The notes below the pieces were generated by a model. It was given only the letters and a program-made list of their open reading frames with translations, was not told where the DNA came from and made no database searches. A DNA stretch of 64,000 nucleotides from Protopterus annectens (lineage: Eukaryota; Chordata; Ceratodontiformes; Protopteridae): contig NC_056737.1 in assembly GCF_019279795.1 (NCBI RefSeq), forward strand, positions 42,475,946-42,539,945, written 5' to 3'. Made by a program: the position numbers and the translations under genes. Positions 44,440 to 54,140 of the stretch are shown in pieces; position 1 is the stretch's first letter; each line of letters begins with the position of its first letter.

Positions 44440-44740
44440 GACAGACAAAAGGTTAGAAGGAGGGTTTCCCAATGGGGCACTTATCTGAATCTGACAAGTG
44501 AGGCTATGGTACCAAATGATAGTAGTCTGTTGGGTGCAAGGGCCTGGAGGTGAGATAATCTGGAGATCTTGCACATTTGTCTATATACTCCTATGCTGAT
44601 GAGCTGAGGTCATCAGCCAGATGTACACCCTTGAAAGTTAAAGCTTTGGTACCTCTGGCTAGCCATCAGCAGATGAGAACCCATCTGTTATGAACATTGC
44701 AATACTGATTGCAGTCAGGACATCTTTAAATAATAGCAGT
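44440..44740 (-). repeat. Probable left ITR of the old DIRS family
   Basis: On the minus strand GATGTCCTGACTGCAATCAG and ATTGCAATGTTCATAACAG resemble the complement of the ICR at 25,880-25,930. It lies just upstream of the gag remnant as a left ITR should. It is decayed. Confidence 0.45.
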
Positions 44741-45677
44741 CACACTCTGCAGGATGCTCTCTTGCTGCAAACTGGCATTCAACTATTCTGATGTCTATAA
44801 TTCCCTTTCTCAGAAGTGAGTGATGTTTCACTTTGCTGTGTGTGGTCATTGGGGAAGCAGTGCAGTTCTCTAGAAACATCAGACTTGGTTCCCTGGTTGG
44901 CATCCTGGAAAGTGGCATTCAAACATTCTGGTTTACATAATTCCCTTTGGTGGAAGAGAGTGATGTCTTTTTTTAAAGATATGTTCAGATCCTAGAATGA
45001 ATGTAGTGAAAAGTGTCTTTTTCAAGAGCTAGAACTGCTGGACTATACAGGCTTTTGGATGATGTGACATTTAATGCCTTTCTGAAGAATCAAATAGTAT
45101 CAGACTGCAGCTTGTTGCTTGCATGGTATGACACAAAATGGAACTCACATAGTCTGGTGTGAAACAGAACTATATCTTCTTTTGCTATACATAAATATTT
45201 AGCACACTGGAGACTCATTGCTAGTAAAGGCATTGTACCATCAATGGATTAAGAAACCAAAGCCATTCTGTAAAAAAAAAAGCTATGAAATAAGAGTACC
45301 ACTTATTTTAAGAAAGGATTACAGTGCAGTCTGGGAAACCTGATTTTAAATAACTTACTTGATTTGTCATCCTTTCTAAGCTGTTTTCTAGTACAGTACA
45401 TGGGAAGAAATGGATTTGTTACAACACCAAATGCCACTAAGAAAACTTACAGAATGATGTCTAGGAGATGCAGGCTGTTTTCCAAAGGGAAGACCTGAAT
45501 GACTTTAGCTACAGTACTACCAATGCACAACTTACTTCATGAATCAACTGCATCATCTTTGGAGTCTGAGTCAGTTCTATGTTATCACATTAAAAAGAAA
45601 AAAAAAATGTTGAGAAACAGTGTCAGCAATTGACTTTTCCCTTTCCACCACTGTTGTGCAATCCAGAAGTTGGTGTG

Positions 45678-45711
<34 letters not shown>

Positions 45712-45982
45712 AGAAAGGGATGGCTTGCCCCCCCCACTAAACAGATTTTTGACATGTTTCAACATTTTGACTTTTGGTCAAATGACATGGAACCTGAAAG
45801 TTAAAAAATAAAAAAAGGCAGCACACCAATCCTGCTGCGAAAATGAAAGGTTCTGCTAATGAATGCCATTTTGTAGCATACTAGCCAAGCAAGAAAATGA
45901 TCAAGTATTTTGGTTTAGATAACTCCCTTTCCTAGTACTGTGTGTTGTCTATGTCAATCTTGTCTCATGTTTTTGATTTAAG
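44741..45982. other. Spacer with degenerate repeats and a microsatellite
   Basis: Two related blocks at about 44,765-44,850 and 44,915-44,970 share GGCATTCAA, ATTCTG, ATAATTCCCTTT and GAGTGATGT. Related sequence occurs at 19,750-20,050 and about 45,905-45,950. A (TA)n(CA)n run lies at 45,676-45,712. There is no other ORF of note. Confidence 0.45.
45676..45712. repeat. (TA)n(CA)n microsatellite
   Basis: A short compound dinucleotide run, directly visible. Confidence 0.95.
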
Positions 45983-46028
45983 GTCATTGCATCACTATGA
46001 TCCACACCATCAGACAGACTACCAAGGG
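45983..46028 (+). other. Candidate 46-nt exon, weak
   Basis: A segment of 46 bases is preceded by a T-rich tract ending TTTAAG and followed by GTAAGAAC, a good donor. It is open in two frames, one reading SLHHYDPHHQTDYQG. A known small exon cannot be named from this, and chance flanking by AG and GTAAG is common in AT-rich DNA. Confidence 0.2.
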
Positions 46029-46390
46029 GTAAGAACATTTTAACCCATAGGTTTGGCAGAAATTAATGTCCTTGAATTATCTGTACCAAACATGCAAAAC
46101 ACTTTTTAATAAAGGTTTATTAAATTATTACAAAAGCAATTTCCATTCACAGGAAATCAGTGCGACAGTAACACTCAAACAGAAAATCATTAAAATCTAC
46201 AATGGATTAACTAAACATTTTACAAAAAATCTGTCCATGCATAGGGGTTGGGATGTTACATCAACAGTGACAATCATCTAGTACAAAACAGTAGCATACA
46301 ATTATTAAAAACAGCATATAACACTACTAATATAGTTGCTGCAAGTAATAAAAATGTAAGTTAGCGTCCATTTCACACACAAAACAGAAA

Positions 46391-46605
46391 AGTACAGTTT
46401 TGTACCTACCATAAATGTAGATGTTCGAAGATCCACATTGCTGCAGTCCTTACACTTGGGTAGTCCGCTGTCCTCGGTCGGCCCGAATATCAAAGTATAA
46501 GGCTGACGTCGGTCAAGGCGCATTTGACTGACATCAGGACGTCAGGGTACAAATGCGCATGACCGACGTCATATCCTCAGTCTTTTCTTGCCCCAGATGT
46601 CAGAA
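46391..46605 (-). repeat. DIRS-4 right ITR
   Basis: It pairs with the left ITR at about 57,490-57,664, both sharing the stretch from TGCTGCAGTCC to TCTTTTCTTGCC. It contains several GACGTC cores (CTGACGTC, CCGACGTCATA). Confidence 0.85.
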
Positions 46606-46762
46606 GACCCTAAAAATAAAGGTCAAAACCAAAAGACAGCAAACAAACAACCAACCATCCCAGCACTAAAAATATGTACAATATATACAATATACACCCT
46701 ATTGACAACCCAACCCACACAACCGCCTCTAACTACAGAGGGGAAGGAGGGAGGGTAAATTG

Positions 46763-46863
46763 GACTGCAGCAATGTGGATCTTCGAACATCTACATTTAT
46801 GGTAGGTACAAAACTGTACTATGTTCTTCATCTCACATTGCTGCAGTCCTTACACTTGGGTAG
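46763..46863 (-). repeat. DIRS-4 internal complementary region
   Basis: 46,763-46,820 repeats the right tip (GACTGCAGCAATGTGGATC to AAAACTGTACT). 46,821-46,863 repeats the left tip (ATGTTCTTCATCTCACATTG to TTGGGTAG). The junction is 46,820/46,821. Confidence 0.87.
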
Positions 46864-46897
46864 AATCCCAAAGCAGAGGTAAGGGAGGATGGCCAAA

Positions 46898-47346
46898 CTA
46901 TAAGGAAGCAGGAGCTGCCAAAATGCCCTGCAAAACAGCAGTGGCAAAACCAGCCCTGGATTTAGAGTAAAGTGGTAGGTGATAATGCCTAGAGAAAGTA
47001 TGCACTGAACTCCAAGTAGCTGCCTCCAAAATATCCTTAGTTGCCACCCCCTCAAAAAGCTGTCGAAGTGGCAGTAGCCCTAGTGGAATGAGGCCTAATC
47101 CCAGCTGGAATCTCCTTGCCATGATGGGAATAACAGAAAGCAATGCAAAACCCAATCCACTTAGAAATAGTTTGTTTTGACACAGGCTTGCCCTGAGAAC
47201 TCAAAGCAAAAGAAACAAATAACTGCTGAGACTGCCTGAACCCTTTAGTTCTGTCCAAATAATATCGCAACTGCCTGTGTACATCTAAAGTGTGCAAAAT
47301 CTTTTCCCCTTTATTTTGGGGATTTGCATAAAAAGTAGGCAAATTT
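46898..47346 (-). pseudogene. DIRS-4 tyrosine recombinase, C-terminal part
   Basis: It resumes after the LINE insertion as LPTFYANPQNKGEKILHTL, then RYYLDRTKGFRQSQQL, SKQTISKWIGFCIAFCY and HSTRATATSTAF (HxxR). After a frameshift at about 47,050 come GVATKDILEAATWSSVHTF and SRHYHLPLYSKS with the Tyr. The N-terminal part is at 53,137-54,140. Apart from the split and the shift, the catalytic residues here are intact. Confidence 0.86.
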
Positions 47347-48809
47347 GCTGTTCCTGAACTGTTTGAAAGTTTCTGTGAGGCCATTTTTGCTTGGGCTGAA
47401 GGAGGGTCTCTGTGTTTATCAGTGGCAGTGACTAACATTGAGCAGCTTCCCTGCCCCCCGGAGAGGTGGTTACTGACTTGAAACTGTAGTTTTATTGGCC
47501 ACTAGGGGTCATTTCCATAACTCCTTCATCTTCCTCTCTTAAAACCTAGTTGCCTCGTGGTTTGAGCGTCTTTTCAGGCTTGTTGGTTGTTGGTGAAGCA
47601 CCCTCCAAGAGGAAAAAACGCTGAGAGAAGAAGGGAGCCACTTTTGAGATTTTAAGTATTTTTCTCTGTTTATTTGCTAAGTTTTTCTGCATAGCTGCCT
47701 AGCTTGAGCATTTTCTGGCTTGTTAAACTTGATTTCTGTATTAGTAGCTGTATTTAGAGCACAACCAAAAGCTGTTTGCTGAATTTCCTGTTTGCACTTA
47801 ATTTTAAATCGTTTTTCTTAAAACTTGCATATTTTCTGTCCTTGACCTAGCACTCTTGTGTGGGGTCATTTACTGCACTGTTATAACTTGATATTACTTG
47901 TGAACCTCTGCTATCTCTGTAAAAACAAAACAAAAAAAAAAAATCTTGCTTTTTCCCACTTTTCTGAGAGTTAAAAGTTCAGTTACAGGCTTGCTGTTCC
48001 TGAACTGTTTGAAAGTTTCTGTGAGGCCATTTTGCTTGGGCTGAAGGAGGGTCTCTGTGTTTATCAGTGGGAGTGACTAACATTGAGCAGCTTCCTGCCC
48101 CGGAGAGGTGGTTACTGACTTGAAACTGTAGTTTTATTGGCCACTAGGGGTCATTTCCATAACTCCTTCATCTTCCTCTCTTAAAACCTAGTTGCCTGTT
48201 GGTTTGAGCGTCTTTTCAGGCTTGTTGGCTGTTGGTGAAGCACCTCCAAGAGGAAAAACGCTGAGAGAAGAAGGAGCCACTTTTGAGATTTTAAGTATTT
48301 TTCTCTGTTTATTTGCTAAGTTTTTCTGCATAGCTGCCTAGCTTGAGCATTTTCTGGCTTGTTAAACTTGATTTCTGTATTAGTAGCTGTATTTAGAGCA
48401 CAACCAAAAGCTGTTTGCTGAATTTCCTGTTTGCACTTAATTTTAAATCGTTTTTTCTTAAAACTTGCATATTTTCTGTCCTTGACCTAGCACTCTTGTG
48501 TGGGGTCATTTACTGCACTGTTATAACTTGATATTACTTGTGAACCTCTGCTATCTCTGTAAAAACAAAACAAAAAAAAATCTTGCTTTTTCCCACTTTT
48601 CTGAGAGTTAAAAGTTCAGTTACAGGCTTGCTGTTCCTGAACTGTTTGAAAGTTTCTGTGAGGCCATTTTTGCTTGGGCTGAAGGAGGGTCTCTGTGTTT
48701 ATCAGTGGCAGTGACTAACATTGAGCAGCTTCCTGCCCCGGAGAGGTGGTTACTGACTTGAAACTGTAGTTTTATTGGCCACTAGGGGTCATTTCCATAA
48801 CTCCTTCAT
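47347..48809 (+). repeat. Tandem 5' monomers of CR1-d
   Basis: GCTGTTCCTGAACTGTTTGA starts at 47,347, 47,993 and 48,630, giving monomers of 646 and 637 bp and a third, partial one of 180 bp. Adjacent monomers are nearly identical. Each includes a block (GGAGAGGTGGTTACTGACTT to TATTGGCCACTAGGGGTCAT) that resembles the start of the proximal 5' UTR at 48,817. The layout resembles monomeric promoters of mouse L1, by analogy only. Confidence 0.85.
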
Positions 48810-49265
48810 TTGTCCTCGGAGGAGTGGTTTAGGGCAGTGACTTGTGGTTTGTTGGCCAATTTGGGTCATTTCCTGTCTTTTCCAGCCCCCTGCTATAAAG
48901 CACGATTTAGCCCGATTTAGCCCAATTTAGCGCGGAGTTGCTACTGTTGCACACTAGGGCAGCGCCGGTTAAGCAGGTTTAAACTATTCGGCTACCTAAA
49001 GTCCACTCTTCAAATTTTCCCTTAAAACTACCTTCCTCGAACTATACTACTGATCTAATCAGCGTATCCTATAATTAAAAAGATCATCTCTACTTGACTC
49101 CAAGTAGACTATTCTCTATCTGTTAAACATAGCACTTGCTCCTACAGTACTTATTACCTTGATACGCACTCTTGTCATAGATAGTACCCCAAAAGGCAAC
49201 CCCCATTTCTCGGTCACCCACGCCCCCGGAATCTTTTTAAAGTTTTTTTGTCTATTCCTTCTAGC
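48810..49265 (+). promoter_or_regulatory. CR1-d proximal promoter and 5' UTR
   Basis: GGAGGAGTGGTTTAG, TTGTTGGCCAATTTGGGTCA and CCCCTGCTATAAAGCAC are shared in order with the 5' regions of CR1-b and CR1-c. CTATAAA is at 48,890-48,896. Three short GATTTAGCCC-type repeats follow immediately. ORF1 starts at 49,266. Confidence 0.55.
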
Positions 49266-50191
49266 ATGTCGAGGGATCAGTTGCTAGTGTCCTCTCCTGC
49301 TCAGCTGGTGAACCTGGGAATATTGAGGCAATGTTACAATTGCCTCATGTACACAGACAACCCTCTCCTCCTCCCACAAAACACAAATACATGCGAGAGA
49401 TGCAACTACACGGCCAAACTGGAGGCTGAGCTCTCTCAACATAGGACTGGCAAGACCAGTCAGGAGGAGAAGGTTACCACACACACTATAGACCCAGTCT
49501 CACATATTACCATTACAACCTCAAATCATACACATAAACACACAAAGACATACTCGGAGGCTCTGATCAAAAATCTACCAAAACAGCAGAGGCCACCAAA
49601 GCAGACACCCAAACAACCACCACCTCAGAACACAACACCTGCAACACATAGACCTCATAGTCAGAGTGTCAAACAGTCACAGCCCTTAAGGCCAAACACA
49701 ATGCCAGACACACTAGTCATTGGTGACTCCATAGTCAGACACACTGACGTCCCGCCACCAGACTGAGTAAGGAGAAGGTCACAGTAAGCTGCCTGTCGGG
49801 CGCTAGAATCCGCCACATAACGCAAGCACTCAGGTCTCTCAACAGCAGGTACAAATATGATTCAGTCATTGTCCACGCTGGTGTAAACGACCTGAGACGT
49901 ACCTCCTTGGACTACATGAAAAGAGACATTGAGGAGCTCTCTGATTATGTAGCCCAGACAGGTATGACCCTGACCTTGAGCAGTATCCTACCTTCACCAA
50001 GAATGATGCCACAATACAGAGATAAGATGATCAGCTTTAACAATTGGCTTAAACACTGGTGTCATTCAAAGGGGATCCAGTGTCTGTCTGCCTGGGATGA
50101 CATGCTGGACAAGCCACGCTGCTTCAAGGGACGGCTTGCACCTGTCACCCTGGGATTCCGGATATTGGCAAAGGCTCTTGCCACCCCATAG
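49266..50191 (+). pseudogene. CR1-d ORF1: zinc motif plus SGNH esterase, one or two frameshifts
   Basis: ATG at 49,266 (MSRDQLL) is chosen by alignment with CR1-b and CR1-c. CYNC...CERC lies at residues 26-49. A Pro/Thr/His/Lys-rich linker extends to about residue 150. The esterase domain opens with DTLVIGDSIVRHTD (GDSI nucleophile block) at about 49,715. A frameshift occurs at about 49,757. VIVHAGVNDLRR is at about 49,870, but the Asp-x-x-His block is damaged (FKGRLAPVTLGFR at about 50,130), so the catalytic His is missing. The early stop at 50,189 follows loss of one C relative to the other copies. Confidence 0.85.
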
Positions 50192-50260
50192 TGCCTTTTT
50201 AGGCAAGGCTCAAATTCTAAACCTACCACCCTAGAACACAAAAAGGAAAAACTAAGGGTA

Positions 50261-53028
50261 ATGCTGCTCAATGCCAGAAGTCTAAATCTCAAAATGCACG
50301 CACTCGAGGCCCTTCTCAGTATGGAGAACATCGATGTCTGTGCTGTGACAGAAACCTGGTTCAAGGCTCCTGAGAGCACCCCGGCGCTATCAGGTTTTAC
50401 CTCATATCATGCGTTCCGCCCCAAAATCTGGACAATACCAAGAAAGGAGGGGGTATCCATATTCATCAAGGACACCCACACCTCAAGACTGGTGGCAACG
50501 CACGATGCATCGGAGACCATCCAGGTGCAATTAACCATAGGCAAGACTGCTCTGCAAATTGTAGCATGTTACAGGCCACCCTCACAAACTCAGGAACCTC
50601 ACATGGCCTTCCTGAAAACACTAGAGGGATAAATGTATCACCAAACACCATCATACTAGGTGACTTCAATTACCCTAATATAGACTGGGAACACTACTCA
50701 AGCCCAAACACCCTAGCCCAAAAGTTCCTGGAATTCATAAACTCAAATGCCATGGAACAACTAGTCACCATCCCCACAAGAGGAGATAACATACTTGATC
50801 TCATCATCACGAACATGGGAGCACAATGTTCAACACCGGAGGTGTACCCTCACTGGTGAGATCAGACCACAACTAATCTCGCTGGAGGTCCTCATCCCAC
50901 CCCACCTGAAATAAAAAGACCACAGTAAAGAACTTCTCAAAAGCCGACTTCACACTTCTAAAGACTAGTGTGGTCTCCTTTAAGGCCCCCGAGCATGGAA
51001 AACAGTACTCAAGCCGCTGAATCACTTACAAATGCCTTCTACCAGCACCTGCAGGACTGCATGGATAAGGCAATCCCAAGCAAAACAAAGACTCTTTGTA
51101 CCAAAGGCAAGCATCCAGTCTGGTGGACCCCAGCCATAAACAAACTCTACAACAAAAGGAGGAAGCTACTACAAGATAGAGCAAAATCCTTAAAAGGTAA
51201 GACACCCTTGATCACTATAAGTAAAAAACTAAGAGCTCTCATAAAATCATCCAAAGCAAATTTCGAGAGAAAAATAGCTAAAGACTCAAAAGACAATCAT
51301 AAGGCCTTCTTTAGCTATGTTAGAAACCTGGGAGGAAATTCCCAGATATGCTCAGAGCTAGTTCAAAATGATGTGAAGATTACTGATCCTACAGACATTG
51401 CCAACATACTGGCTGACAGGTTCAGTGCAAACTTCTCCCTCCCCAAAAGGAGAGATATCTATACCAAACGATTGCAGCCCCCAAACATCTCCAGCGCCCA
51501 AGTGAGAACTGCTCTCTCCAAAGCAAAAACACAGCATCCATGGGACCTGATGGTGTCCCCGGCTGTGTGCTCCATGAACTCAATGAGGAATTAAACCCAC
51601 AGCTAGGACAGCTGTTTAATCAAAGTCTTACCTCTGGATACGCACTCCAGGAGTGGCGCACTGCAACTGTGGTACCACTTCACAAAGGCGGTGCCTCCAC
51701 CGACCCTGGAAATTACCGCCCATTAGCTTGACAAGCCTTATCTGCAAAGCCATGGAGAGGATCATAATGGACCTCATAAATAAAGACATAGGGAATTTGC
51801 AGACTTTGGATCCAACCCAGTTTGGCTTTGTCAAAGGCAGATCATGCCTTTTAAACTTGGTTGACTTTTTCAAACAGTCACCAAAGCCATTGATGAGGGA
51901 AAGGCAGTCCATACAGCCTACCTCGATCTGGCTAAGGCCTTCGATACAATACCCCATTCGGTATCATTGAAAAACTCATCAGCTTAAATGTCAACCCATA
52001 CATCACAAGATGGGTTGCAAACTGGCTGAGTGACAGAACCCACAGGGTCAGAGCTGCTGGCGCCATGTCAGACTCAAAGCCTGTCACAAGTGGTGTCCCA
52101 CAGGGCTCAGTCCTGGGCCCACTCTTGTTTGGCATCTACTTTTCCAAGTACAAGCAAACACAGGAGGGTTATGGCTGACAAAGTTTGCAGATGACTGCAA
52201 ACTGGGCCATAGTAGAAAACACATCTGACACAGATATCCTTCAGAAGGGTCTCACAGAAACGGATAACTGGTGCCAGAGCCACGGCCTAAAGTTAAATGC
52301 CAAAAATGCATAGTCATACCCTTCGGGAAAAACAAGGTTACCCCTAGCTACCAAATAGGTGGCAATCCACTGAGCACAGAAGAAGTTATCAGGGACCTGG
52401 GGACCCAGGTTGATAGTAGTCTGTCATTCGACACCCATGTAGCTAAAGTAGTTAGGAAGACCTTCTACATTGCCCACCTTATCATGAAGGGATTCTCATC
52501 TAGATCAAGGGAGGTCATAGTCTCCCTTTACTCATCACTCATCAGACCAATGATTGAGTACAATGCCCCATTCGAATGTATCTGACCCGACACTTGCAGC
52601 AGCTGGAGAGGCCACAAAGTTCCTCACCAAAAGGATAAAGGGTCTCAAAATCTGTCCTATGCTGCCCGACTGAAAGAACTCCAGCTCTATTCAGTCGCCA
52701 CCGCTTGCTCAGAGGTGACCTTTGCCTAACATACAAGGCCATGTCAAACCCAGATTTGATGAATATGCTTCACCTCAAAAAATCTAGATCCATCAGAGCC
52801 ACAAGGGCGGGAGACTTAAACCTTGACACGGCTATTAATAGGACGTGCTGGAGGGATAGATTCATCACCCAAAGACTCCCTATGCTGTGGAACAAAATCC
52901 CGGTACATGTGAGGCAGAGCACCTCGCTGGCCTTGTTCAAGAGAAATCTTGACCAATGGATGGGAGATCGCAGATATACCCCAGGGATTACCTCAGTGTC
53001 ACTGCTCGACAGAGGCACAGAAAAATAA
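50261..53028 (+). pseudogene. CR1-d ORF2: endonuclease and reverse transcriptase, broken
   Basis: ATG at 50,261 begins MLLNARSLNLK, but the frame is open upstream to the T run at 50,196. The endonuclease shows TETW, ILGDFNYPNIDWEHY (GDFN intact) at about 50,655 and a broken SDH region at about 50,855. The RT shows LDPTQFGFVKGRS at about 51,810, DLAKAFDTIPHS at about 51,930, SGVPQGSVLGPLLFG at about 52,090 and KFADDCKLG at about 52,185. The C-terminal part runs to ITSVSLLDRGTEK-stop at 53,028. At least seven frame changes occur. The catalytic motifs are the best kept of the four copies. Confidence 0.88.
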
Positions 53029-53104
53029 TGGGTATAGTTCCCCATACTAAAGGGGTGGCCTAAGCCACAAAACGATGGGCTAGGCTTGTAAATGCCCTCG
53101 GGCA

Positions 53105-53136
53105 GATAGCCTAGTATGAACCTATGAACCTATGAA
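53105..53136 (+). repeat. CR1-d 3' tail repeats
   Basis: About three units of ATGAACCT follow the CTAGT terminus. An 8-bp 3' tail microsatellite is typical of CR1-like elements, which lack poly(A). Confidence 0.85.
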
Positions 53137-54140
53137 CCTATAAAGCCACACTAGAAACCACTTTAGGCATAAAGGAAGGATTAGTACGTAAAGATACCCT
53201 ATCCTTATGGAAAATTAAGAAAGGCTCAACCGCCATAAGGGCCTGCAACTCAGAAACCCTTCTTGCAGAGGTAATAGCCAACAAAAAAGCAGTCTTCCAT
53301 GATAAAAACTTTAATTCAGTAGTAGCTGCAGGCTCAAAAGGTTGTAGAGTGAGTTTCTCCAACACAAAATTGAGATCCCAAGCAGGAGTAGGAGCTCTTC
53401 GTGGGGGTCTTATATTCTTTGCCCTCTAAGAAATTGCTTGAACAAAGGATGAGAAAACAATGGTGGGTCACAATCATAGTGAGCCGAAATTGCTGCAGCA
53501 TGAACCTTAATAGAAGAGAAGGACAAACCTTTGTCCAGTAACTCAGTAAGATATTGAAGAGCCACACTTAAATTAGGCTCAGAAACATCAAAATCCTTTG
53601 CTGCACTCCAAAATAAAAATCTCTTCCATTTATCTGTGTACACTTTCCTTGTACTAGGCCTTCTAGCTTCCAAAATAACATTCAAAACTTGCTGTGGAAG
53701 TGGAGGCCCACTATGGTTCAAAACAGAATATGCCAGGCTGTTAGGTGCAGAGAGTGAAGCTTGACATTGAGCAAATGACTGTCCTCCTGAGACAACAGGT
53801 TTGGAATCGAAGGCAAAGGCCATGGAGGCTTCCGTACCAGGCTTCTCAGTAATGGATACCAATGCTGTCGAGGCCAATCTGGAGCTATCAAAATCATCCT
53901 TGGCTTGTCTTGTCTGGCCTTCAGTAGTACCTTTGGGAGGAGAGGCAGAGGCGGAAAGGCATACACATGAAGATTGCTCCAATTGAAAGAAAGAGCATCC
54001 ACTTTCCAAGCTGTGGGATGAAACCTTTTTGTGCAAAACTTTGGCAGCTGGTGGTTTAGTGGAGAAGCGAACAGATCTATGTCTGGAGTTCCCCATGACA
54101 CTGTCAATTTCTGAAATACATGAGGATCCAATTTCCACTC
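53137..54140 (-). pseudogene. DIRS-4 tyrosine recombinase, N-terminal and middle part
   Basis: The frame 54,138-53,410 overlaps the methyltransferase region. It then reads NVILEARRPSTRKVYTDKWK at about 53,680, LTELLDKGLSFSSIKVHA at about 53,540 and FKQFLRG at about 53,425. After a frameshift at about 53,400, FLAITSARRVSELQAL at about 53,260 holds the first catalytic Arg. The sequence stops at MPKVVSSVAL at 53,137, where the LINE begins. The rest is at 46,898-47,346. Confidence 0.87.

Larger units (their letters stand above)
46391..47346 (-). mobile_element. Second-family DIRS (DIRS-4), right segment
   Basis: Right tip AGTACAGTTTTGTACCTACC at 46,391. It contains the right ITR (46,391-46,605), the ICR (46,763-46,863) and the recombinase C-terminus, cut at 47,346 by CR1-d and resumed at 53,137. 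Without the insert the element is about 5.5 kb. The tips differ from the nested family in GATCCACATTGCTGCAG and TCACATTGCTGCAG. Confidence 0.9.
47347..53136 (+). mobile_element. Full-length CR1-like LINE (CR1-d) inserted in DIRS-4
   Basis: In order it contains tandem 5' monomers (47,347-48,809), a proximal promoter/5' UTR, ORF1, ORF2 and a 3' end with ATGAACCT tail repeats. Both flanks are recombinase gene sequence of DIRS-4. Compared with uninterrupted recombinases about 12 bases (four codons, NQSI) are missing at the site, so the insertion seems to have removed a few target bases rather than duplicating them. All genes have frameshifts. Confidence 0.9.
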
